A stretch of DNA of 64,000 nucleotides from Tritrichomonas musculus (taxonomy: Eukaryota > Parabasalia > Tritrichomonadida > Tritrichomonadidae): assembly GCA_039105265.1 (NCBI GenBank), contig JAPFFF010000005.1:3147501-3211500 (forward strand), given 5' to 3'. Below are positions 12,360-21,166 of the stretch, in pieces (position 1 is the stretch's first letter; each line of letters begins with the position of its first letter). The position numbers were made by a program, and so were the translations under genes. The notes below the pieces were generated by a model. It was not told where the DNA came from, made no database searches, and saw only the letters and a program-made list of their open reading frames with translations.

Positions 12360-12901
12360 AGTTGCTTTATTGAAGTTGTCATTCGTGATCGTTTCAAAAT
12401 TGAGTATGTGTATCTGAAGCTGAAGCGAATTTCTTGCAGGAATCATTCATCTTTATCACTGTAATATTCCAATGCATGTATAGTTGCTTTATTGAAGTTG
12501 TCATTCGTGATCGTTTCAAAATTGAGTATGTGTATCTGAAGCTGAAGCGAATTTCTTGCAGGAATCGTTTACTTTTTGATATTTTAATGTGTTTGCTATG
12601 CGACTCTACAAGATTCCTCGCCTTGCATAGCTAGAGAGAAAACTGTATAAAACATTGATTTATGCCACAAATATTTTTTCTCAATTTTTTTGAATTCAAG
12701 GCCAAATTAAATTATTTTTTCTTAGAGTATTCAATTTCTCCCACTTTTTGAATGAAGCAAAAAAATTCTCACTTTTTGAATGTCCATTGAATTTTTACCA
12801 CTTTTTGAATGAAAATAATTTTTTAATTTTGTGAGAATATTTATTTTTGAATGAACGATAGAACTTTTTGAATAGAACGTTACAGGTTTGCTCGCACTAT
12901 A
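12360..12901. repeat. Right terminal inverted repeat of the integrase element
   Basis: Mirror of 2667-3208. The inner part has two full copies of a ~125-bp unit (starting near 12313 and 12438) and the start of another. Short frames on both strands here are repeat translations. The end CGCACTATA abuts the 16-bp flank repeat at 12902. Confidence 0.85.
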
Positions 12902-13072
12902 GACTCTTAATGGTACAAACCATAAATAATAGACCTACTGCGCAGATGATCCTACGCAAGTGACCATTCGAGGGATCTTATGAATCAAAGGTGTGTCAGT
13001 TTACATCAATAGCGTTGTCGTTGACGAACTTTGGTGTCGAACTACGTAAATGACTGATCAGAGGTGGGTCTT

Positions 13073-14438
13073 TCACCGTGTTAAGGACGGGTGGAGCACG
13101 TAGTGCGAAACCCTCCTTAAAATATCTACTACATTGTTATTAACACGCTGGTAAATTGGTGAGTACTCCACATTGATTGGATCTGGATTTCCTGTTTCAT
13201 CCTGTCCTAAAATTGATGAAACTTTTTGAAATCTGCTTTTATCACAAGTGACGGTTGTGGATTTATAAAGATATTGAAATGTATGGAAAAAACGTAAATA
13301 ATTTTTATTCCACTCTTTATCTGAATAAGTATACAAAATATCAGATAATAAATAGCCTAGTAAAGAGTTAGATCCGATTCTGCGTATTAAATGAACAAAA
13401 CAGTGAAAAAATGAAAGGCCATAATTATTTTTCAATTTTTTGAAACATCTGTGTTCATCAGTCAGATAATTCTTGTTTTTAAATATTTAAAAATATGAAC
13501 AATTCTCATTTGGCTTTTCAATATCTAACTTTTTTGATGATTCAAAAAAAATACTGTACAATGAAACTAATATTGCTATTGGTATACCAGTATTTCTGTA
13601 AATAAGCTGAGGAATTACATAATACATAAGGATCCAAAGCTTCAAAAGTTCCGTCTAATTCAATTGTTGACATTTGATCGAATTTATCTGAATGCAAAAT
13701 TGAATAAAAAAAAAGGTGGAAACCAAGCAAATAAAATATATGAAACGGGTATTCATCAATACTTAATGTTTCGTTTGATTTGAATTTAAAAAACGTTCCA
13801 CCAAAAGATTTAAGAATCCCATCAATTGAATTAGTTGGGTTGATTAAAAAATTCTGCTTTCTTGCAATTGTTTTAGGATTGAAAGGTGAAATACAATAAA
13901 ATATAGTGGCTGTAATTTGATTTTGATGATTCCGATCGACAGTTTTGTTATTGTAATAATCTGAAAGTTCAGATATTCCACAGTTTCTTAGAAATTGTAT
14001 CGCGCTTTGCGAATTTGGAACTATATTTGGTTTTTTGTCGTATAAATAAATATTTCTTTCTCTTATTGTTGTTTTATTATTTTGAGCCTTGCAAGTATCA
14101 GCTTGAGGATTGTATATTTGAATAATAAAATTATTTCCAACTTGATTATATCTGATTTTAAAAATTAGGCAATTCTTATTTGAAATATCCATCAAATGTG
14201 TAAACACCTCTCCACCAATTTCTTAAATTGATTTTTGTGTTTGCGAAAAATGATAATCTGTATCATTAAGTGTACTTAAAAACGCTGTAACTGTAAAATT
14301 GTCTACTAAAAGATTATTAATTAGATATTGGTTTTTTGCCAAATAAACAGGTTTATTTCTGTGAACAAACGTGCCAGGTGCCAATATATTCATCGATGTT
14401 CCTAATTTTAATGAAAACTGGCCATTTTCATCAAACAT
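13073..14438 (-). pseudogene. Relic of a MULE-type transposase
   Basis: Three minus-strand pieces (14438-14223, 14207-13542, 13435-13073) lie in the order expected of one gene. The middle piece contains IELDGTFEALDPYVL, which aligns with YLQIDASFYALKPYKF around the first catalytic Asp of the intact transposase at 21167-23509. The last piece contains FFHCFVHLIRRIGSNSLLG, matching the C/H-rich segment FCHRHIIQIFGPKSSLG. It is therefore a diverged, decayed MULE transposase. The breaks between pieces and the lack of the region with the catalytic Glu show it is non-functional. It is too different from the intact copy to be a recent duplicate. Confidence 0.7.
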
Positions 14439-14475
14439 TTTAAAATATTACGGAATTAAATATAAACTATTTAAT

Positions 14476-14882
14476 GGACAATCGTTTTTTTCTACGCCAC
14501 TTTTTGAATGGTTTTTCTATCCATGAGTAGCTATTCATGGGAAGTAAAAAACCGCCATCTTAAGGTGAAATTTAACTTACTGTGTTAAGAAAATTAACCA
14601 AAAAAATCGTAAATTTAAATTTTTCCTTAAAATTTTAACTATTTTCTTTTTTTGATATAGTTTTTTTTTATTTTTACATAATTTTTCAGGAATATACGCA
14701 CCAGTGATCACCACGGGGCTGCGCGAAGCCGAATCAGGTTCCTTGAATTGCTGGATGAATCGGGAAGCTATTTTAACTATATAATTATGCATTATTTAGC
14801 AAAAATTGAATTAAAAATGTAAAAAAAGTATTCAAAAAGTTAAAAAGTTTTCAAAAAGTGGCGTAGAAAAATACGATTACCC
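14476..14882. mobile_element. 407-bp MULE-type MITE, 9-bp target duplication
   Basis: Ends GGACAATCG (left) and CGATTACCC (right) continue into the shared inverted stretch CTACGCCACTTTTTGAA. CTATTTAAT is directly repeated at 14467-14475 and 14883-14891. A 9-bp duplication is the hallmark of MULE insertion. The short minus frame inside (14577-14792) is not recognised. Confidence 0.75.
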
Positions 14883-14934
14883 CTATTTAATTTTTGAGAA
14901 AAAATGGTTTATATTTGAAAAGAAGTTATTTTAA

Positions 14935-15174
14935 GGTACAAATCCAGTACGTTATTTTTTGAATAGGAGAACGTTTATTATTTGAATTGTTGCATGTCTC
15001 TGAAAAAGTTTAAATTGACTAGGTTTGTTTTTGACACTTATTTTACAATTTAAATAAACATTATGACATGTTATATGAAATGGATGAAAATAATCGTTTT
15101 TTATTTAACATGTCATCTTATTCTTTGAGAATGTCAAAAAAAATTGCGGTTACTAAACGTACTGGATTTGTACC
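14935..15174. mobile_element. 240-bp piggyBac-type MITE
   Basis: Inverted ends GGTACAAATCCAGTACGTT and mirror, flanked by TTAA at 14931-14934 and 15175-15178. No coding capacity. Confidence 0.8.
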
Positions 15175-15197
15175 TTAAAAAATATTTTATTAAATTA

Positions 15198-15507
15198 GAC
15201 CTTTTTATAAAAAGAAATTTTTTTTGCGATAAAGTATACTTTTTAGTGATAATGATCACTTTTTCATAAAAATGAACTTTTTCACAAAAACGCAAAGCAA
15301 TTAGAATTATTATTTAAAACCAATGTTATGTGATTCTAGACAAGCACATAATATATTTTAGTTGTTATAAATTATGTTTTATCAGTTTATTTTTAAGATA
15401 TATAGATTCATTTGTTTAAGTGAAAAAGTTCTTTTTTTATGAAAAAGTAGACATTATCGCTAAAAAGTATACTTTATCGCAAAAAAAATTTTTTTTATAA
15501 AAAGGTC
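15198..15507. mobile_element. 310-bp mariner-type MITE
   Basis: Long inverted ends begin GACCTTTTTATAAAAA and extend ~55 nt through GCGATAAAGTATACTTTTTA. Flanked by TA (15196-15197 and 15508-15509). The related motif CTTTTTTATAAAAAGGTTTA recurs in the inverted pair at ~17190 and ~25615. Confidence 0.7.
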
Positions 15508-15547
15508 TATTAAATATAAAATTGTATAATTAAATCTTGAGAATCAG

Positions 15548-15660
15548 AGGTGTTTTTCGATTAATATGATTTGTTCTTGAGGCTCGAAGGTGCTTTTCGA
15601 TTAGTATGATTTGTTCTTGAGGCTTGAAGGTGCTTTTAGATGCGTATGATTGGTTCTTTA
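15548..15660. repeat. Tandem repeat, ~52-bp period, about 2.3 copies
   Basis: Units share GGTGYTTTTCGATTARTATG followed by ATTTGTTCTTGAGGC. The last copy is diverged and ends in TTGGTTCTTTA. No function assigned. Confidence 0.6.
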
Positions 15661-15760
15661 ATCAATAAAAAATAATAGAACGAATTAATCGGTCGGATGT
15701 TCTCAAAAAAATTCTGTACCTCTGGAATTAAAGTTTAGGTTTTATATAAAGTAAAGTTCA

Positions 15761-16041
15761 AAACCCCCTAACGATAAAAAAACCCCCTAACTTTTTTAAA
15801 ATTTGAGAGAAAACTTTTTATAGATCAATAAATATTCATTCATTTTAATATATTTAATAATGTATTCAATATTATTTATGTATTATAATTTAGAAGCCCT
15901 GATTTTAACTTTACAAAAAACCCTAACTTTTTTCCATATTTAAATTCAAAAGAAAGTACTTTTTGCCATCAAAAAAGGCTAATTTGAGAGGGAAAAATGG
16001 TCAAAAAAAGTTAGGGGGTTGTTGAAAAAGTTAGGGGGTTT
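15761..16041. mobile_element. 281-bp MITE with AAACCCCCTAAC ends
   Basis: AAACCCCCTAAC occurs twice at the left (15761 and again about 18 nt on) and twice inverted at the right (GTTAGGGGGTT), so each end is a doubled motif. No coding capacity. I do not see an unambiguous target duplication. Confidence 0.6.
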
Positions 16042-16074
16042 ATTCCTTTTCTTTAGACCCAATTCTTGTGCCAT

Positions 16075-17052
16075 ATAAATTATTTACAAAACTTTTTCAT
16101 ATCATTAAGATCCATATGTTTTAAAAATCCATTTTTTTTCGAAAAGAAAAAGGTTTGTCTGTAAAAAAATTTTTTTGTGAAATAATTTTTGATAGATTCC
16201 AAAATGCAGATTTTTTGGAAAATTTTCATTCAATTTTTTTTCAATTGAAAAAAGTACAAAATTTTGGAAAATCGCATTCAATTTTTTTTCCCCAACGGTT
16301 TAATAGAAAATGGTATGAGGATAAAAAAAAATAAAAAAGTTATTTAAAAACCTGATTATTTTTATTAAAACTTTAAAATTACCGAATAGTGTTCGGATAA
16401 ACTTAATTATCAGAATAGTATAAATTTGTTCATTTTTGTCTGATAAATGATAGAGCTAGTATTAATAAAAGTATTCCGCCATGAAAATAGAGTAAAACTA
16501 AAAAGGATTCCATCAATATTAAGGGTAAAAAAGGAAATATGCATAGTGAAAAACTTTAATATAAGCAGAATACATGGATCAAATGCATTAATGCCATCAT
16601 TAAAATCATACTCGTAAACATTTTTTGGCATATAAGTAAGGAAAATGTTATATAAAAAGTTGAAATATTCTTAAGTCTGTAAAAAAAACGTAAAATCCTA
16701 GATCGTTATTACTTATGACTTATGGGAAAAAAGGCTTGTCTTTATAGTTGCTTGGTAAGCCGAAGAGTGATTAATATTCGCCAAAGAAAACAAATATGAG
16801 TGTGGCCACAACCGTAAAAATAAAATTAAAATATTTGACCTTAACGTTTTTTCTAAAAAATCTGCATTTGAAGATCTATCTAATTTTTTCGTTTAAAAAA
16901 TTTGTTTTCTTTTTAAAATGAAAAATACTTCTTAAAATGATCCTTTTTTTGCGAAATAATTTTCTTTTTTCAAAACACCAAGTCTTTTTTATATGAACAA
17001 TTTTTTTTAATATAGATTTTCTTTTAAAAAAAACAAGATCTAATAAATATAT
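16075..17052. repeat. Repeat W copy 1, split by a MITE
   Basis: The segments 16075-16190 and 16881-17052 together match, in inverted orientation, one continuous stretch at 17723-18005. The match includes CGAAAAGAAAAAGGTTTGTC and GAAAATACTTCTTAAAATGA-like parts. The interruption is the 690-bp element at 16191-16880. It belongs to the same nest as the palindrome to its right. Confidence 0.6.
16191..16880. mobile_element. 690-bp MITE with 8-bp target duplication
   Basis: Inverted ends GATAGATTCCAAAATGCAGA (left) and GATAGATCTTCAAATGCAGA (right, reverse complement). TAATTTTT is directly repeated at 16183-16190 and 16881-16888. The uninterrupted sister sequence at ~17885 has AAATAATTTTTTCG once, which confirms the insertion. 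The single minus frame inside (16410-16631) is not recognised. Confidence 0.8.
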
Positions 17053-17206
17053 TAGAGCTCGGAGAAAAAGGGATTTCCTTTTTGAAAATAAAGAATTATA
17101 TTTATAAAACATATTTATTTTGATGTGTATAAGTTATATCTGAAAGCATACACTTTTTCGAAAAAAATTTGTTTTTTAAAAAAAAAGTGACTTTTTTATA
17201 AAAAGG

Positions 17207-18534
17207 TTTATTTTTGAATATTTTTTTTTTTATAAAAAAAAGCTTCTTTGCGAAAAGCTTTTGTGTGTGCAAAAAGTAAAATCATATCAATAAGTTTCGA
17301 TCATTTCAAATAAAAAATTTAATTAAAATCATAAATTCCTTTCGAAATATAAATTGATAGAGAAAATTTAGTTAACAAGAATTTCAAAGAATTATTTTAT
17401 AAAAACATATATTTAGATATTATTCAAATCATAAAGAATGATATTTGATGTATAAATTATAAAGTACTCGTAATCATTGCTTATGATCAAACTATATTCA
17501 AAATTTGAAGCATTCTAATGATATAGAAAATATCATTTGCTTCATTAATCTGTGAGGCACTTTCCAATCTTGTTAAATGATGCTTTTGATGCAGACAGTT
17601 TAAATCGTGAATGAAAATAATAGTTTTGTCCTCAAAATGTAGTTTTTTCCACCAATTATAACGTTTTTTTTTTTTTTAATATGAATAAATAACGTATTCA
17701 AAAATCAAAATCAAATAATATATTTATAAGATCTTGTTTTTTTTAAAAGAAAATCTATATTAAAAAAAATTGTTCATATAAAAAAGACTTGGTGTTTTGA
17801 AAAAAGAAAATTATTTCGCAAAAAAAAGATCATTTTAAGAAGTATTTTTCATTTTAAAAAGAAAACAAATTTTTTAAACGAAAAAATTATTTCACAAAAA
17901 AATGTTTTTACAGACAAACCTTTTTCTTTTCGAAAAAAAATGGATTTTTAAAACATATGGATCTTAAAGATATGTAAAAGTTTTGTAAATATGGAAATTC
18001 CTTTTTCGCCGATCTCTATTATTTGATTTTGATTTTTGAATACGTTATTTATTCATATTAAAAAAAAAAAAAAAAAACGTTATAATTGGTGGAAAAAACT
18101 ACATTTTGAGGACAAAACTATTATTTTCATTCCCGATTTAAACTGTCTGCATCAAAAGCATCATTTAACAAGATTGGAAAGTGCCTCACAGCTTAATGAA
18201 GCAAATGATATTTTCTATATCATTAGAATGCTTCAAATTTTGAATATAGTTTGATCATAAGCAATGATTACGAGTACTTTATAATTTATACATCAAATAT
18301 CATTCTTTATGATTTGAATAATATCTAAATATATGTTTTTATTAAATAATTCTTTGAAATTCTTGTTAACTAAATTTTTTCTATCAATTTATATTTCGAA
18401 AGGAATTTATGATTTTAATTAAATTTTTTATTTGAAATGATCGAAACTTATTGATATGATTTTACTTTTTGCACACACAAAAACTTTTCGCAAAGAAGCT
18501 TTTTTTTTATAAAAAAAAAATATTCAAAAATAAA
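17207..18534. repeat. 1.3-kb palindrome with repeat W copy 2 at its centre
   Basis: Arms 17207-17722 and 18020-18534 are near-perfect inverted copies (ends GGTTTATTTTTGAATATT; inner ends around ATCAAAATCAAATAAT). The ~300-bp centre is repeat W in inverted orientation relative to 16075-17052. The inner end of W carries CGGCGAAAAAGGAATTTCC, close to the outer TIR motif at 17053 and 25768. No gene. Confidence 0.65.
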
Positions 18535-18549
18535 CCAGAGGTATTCATG

Positions 18550-19640
18550 TAGAGAAATTGACGAAATATTGTAATATTGATCATATTTTCTTTATTTTTA
18601 TTTTGTAACTAAGAATATACTTTAATGGATAAGAATTTTATACTCCTATTTTTGAGATATTTCTATTTTTATTTTTCTGAATAAAAATCGTTTTAAAATT
18701 GAGAGGCTATTATTTTTTTTTATATAAAAATTGATGAAATATAAATATATATATAATTTTGCTTTATTTGTTATTATAGTATATATATATTGATAACATA
18801 TTAATACTTATATGTTTAAAAAACATTTATTTTCTAGAGATACACTTGTTTATATTTTATTTTATTTTTAAAAAATTTTTAACTTTTTCAGTTATTATAT
18901 TTTTATATTGAAATAATAAACATTTTTTATCCTAGTAGTATTTTTATTAAAACATTATTTTATTTTATATATATAATATATATTATTATTTATATACTAT
19001 ATTAAATTTATATTTAAGTTTTACATAATATATTAAATAGATAAATTAACAAAAAAAAATGAAAAATTCAATTAAACGATGATTATCAATTGAATTTTTT
19101 AAAAAATAAGTTGGTTTGTATTGTGATTATTTTTTGGTTTTCAATATATTAAATATTATAATTATTTTTATAATATAGTAATGAATAATATTACTTTATA
19201 AAAAATATTATTAATAATATTTTTATGAAGATGAGCAAATTTATATTTTTCAAGAATCACTTCACTATTAACTTCACTTCACCGAAAATAATCATCTCAC
19301 GTCACTAAAAAAATAATAACGTACAAAAATACGATGAAAAATAATTCAAAATAATGCAAAATATTAATTACATTTTTCTTTAAAATGAGAGTATAAAGTA
19401 ACTTGTTTACATAATAAAATTTATTTAAATATTTATTATTATTATATTGTACAATTAGAATATAATTATTTCGTAAATCAATTGAGAAATAAGTCATTTT
19501 CTTAATTTTTTTTAAGTGAATTAGTATTTAAATCTATATATGGCTAATAAATTGGGTATCCAACAGATAATATATTTTATAAATAAATTACAAAATATTA
19601 TTATTGATTTGTAATTCATAAATATTTTATTTGACTCGAG
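18550..19640. other. AT-rich spacer, no gene seen
   Basis: Very low GC with homopolymer runs. The minus frames here (for example 19297-19497) are low-complexity and unsupported. Confidence 0.5.
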
Positions 19641-19654
19641 ATATAGACGAAATA

Positions 19655-19756
19655 TTATGGCGAAGTGACAAACTATAGAAAAAGTTACACCATTTTTTTC
19701 TGAGGAAAATTCGTTATTCTGACTTTTTGAGTTAATTGAGAAGGCATACAAAAAGT
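19655..19756. repeat. Left flank palindrome arm of the outer MULE
   Basis: About 100 bp ending CTCAATTAAC/GAAGGCATACAAAAA are mirrored at 25323-25420 on the far side of the MULE pair. Both arms read through the same short frame (MYAFSINSKSQNNEF), which is probably just sequence shared by the arms. Confidence 0.65.
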
Positions 19757-19860
19757 TCTAAAATTTTCTTGTAAAGTTTTGAAAAAGTTCACTAAGATAA
19801 AACCATGAAAAAGCGCCATTTTTATAGAACTAAACCAATCAAAGAAACCGAGATGACGAC

Positions 19861-20364
19861 ATTGCCGCCCATAGCATGATCACGATCAGTAATGCTTAGC
19901 AGCTAGCTGGTTGTAACTGCGGCGAGTCGTCATCCGGACAAAGATATCGCGATTTCATCCGGAAGATCTGGAATGACGACATTGCCGCCCATAGCAAGAC
20001 CACGATCAGCAATGCTTAGCAGCTAGCTGGTTGTAACTGCGGCGAGTCGTCATCCGGACAAAGATATCGCGATTTCATCCGGAAGATCTGGAATGACGAC
20101 ATTGCCGCCCATAGCAAGACCACGATCAGTAATGCTTAGCAGCTGGCTGGTTGTAACTGCGGCGAGTCGTCATCCGGACAAAGATATCGCGATTTCATCC
20201 GGAAGATCTGGAATGACGACATTGCCGCCCATAGCAAGACCACGATCAGCAATGCTTAGCAGCTAGCTGGTTGTAACTGCGGCGAGTCGTCATCCGGACA
20301 AAGATATCGCGATTTCATCCGGAAGATCTGGAATGACGACATTGCCGCCCATAGCAAGACCACG
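19861..20364. repeat. 120-bp tandem array, left outer (4.2 copies)
   Basis: Exact 120-bp period, unit starting ATTGCCGCCCATAGC and containing GACAAAGATATCGCGATTTC and CGGAAGATCTGGAATG. About 50% GC in a genome that is about 25-30% GC. Copies differ at only a few positions (AGCTAGCTGG versus AGCTGGCTGG), so they are homogenised or young. Confidence 0.9.
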
Positions 20365-20745
20365 GTGGCAATAAAAAGATGAAAATAAAACAAACAAAAA
20401 ACAAACAAAATTGATTATTTAATATTATTATTACGATTTTTTAATTTTTTTATTTTGATAAAGCTTATTTAAAATATTCTGAGTCTTCTCAGAAATTTGT
20501 TAAATTTTTTTTTTTATAAATATATATAACTTTTTGAAAGAATTATGGTCTTTTTATATTTATGGAAGAAGACCAAAATCTTTATTATTCAGCGAAATAT
20601 CTATCTCATACGCAAAGACCTAATTCTTTAAAAGATAAAGTTCTAAAATTTTCTTGTAAAGTTTTGAAAAAGTTCACTAAGATAAAACCATGAAAAAGCG
20701 CCATTTTTATAGAACTAAACCAATCAAAGAAACCGAGATGACGAC

Positions 20746-21008
20746 ATTGCCGCCCATAGCATGATCACGATCAGTAATGCTTAGCAGCTAGCTGGTTGTA
20801 ACTGCGGCGAGTCGTCATCCGGACAAAGATATTGCGATTTCATCCGGAAGATCTGGAATGACGACATTGCCGCCCATAGCAAGACCACGATCAGTAATGC
20901 TTAGCAGCTGGCTGGTTGTAACTGCGGCGAGTCGTCATCCGGACAAAGATATCGCGATTTCATCCGGAAGATCTGGAATTGACGATATTGCCGCCCATAG
21001 GACGACCA
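20746..21008. repeat. 120-bp tandem array, left inner (~2.2 copies)
   Basis: Same unit as at 19861-20364, with small differences at the inner edge (GGAATTGACGATATTGCC). It is followed by the leader GGTGGCAATAAAAAGATG, present once at each of the four array edges. Confidence 0.85.
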
Positions 21009-21166
21009 CGGTGGCAATAAAAAGATGAAAATAAAACAAACAAAAAACAAACAAAATTGATTATTTAATATTATTGTGATTTTTTATTTTTTATTTTTAT
21101 TTTTTTTTTTTTTTTTTTTTTTTGATAAAGCTTATTTAAAATATTCTGAGTCTTCTCAGAAATTTG

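Larger units (their letters stand above)
2667..12901. mobile_element. 10.2-kb TIR element with DDE integrase (Polinton/IS3EU-like)
   Basis: The two ends are inverted repeats of about 540 bp beginning TATAGTGCGAGCAAACCTG (2667 onward; mirrored and ending at 12901). Directly abutting both ends is a 16-bp direct repeat, GACTCTTAAYGGTACA (2651-2666 and 12902-12917, one mismatch), which behaves like a target duplication but is far longer than the 5-6 bp usual for Polintons. The only sizeable gene is a retroviral-type integrase (10875-11909). No polymerase, ATPase or capsid gene is visible. Most of the rest is filled by later insertions, listed separately. It could be a shrunken Polinton or another integrase-driven family; I treat it as a fossil. 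The outer frame looks whole and the integrase frame is open. Confidence 0.7.

Noticed and set aside
12276-12634. Frames starting MQESFIFITVIFQCMYSC, also at 2934-3134
   Set aside because: Translations of the ~125-bp repeat in both terminal inverted repeats of the integrase element.
15761-15800. CCCCCTAAC motifs considered as telomeric repeats
   Set aside because: Only two copies per side and mirrored at 16000-16041; this fits a MITE end, not a telomere.
19521-19751. Frame MYAFSINSKSQNNEF and its mirror at 25327-25530
   Set aside because: Open only because the palindrome arms share sequence; diverges at once outside the arms.
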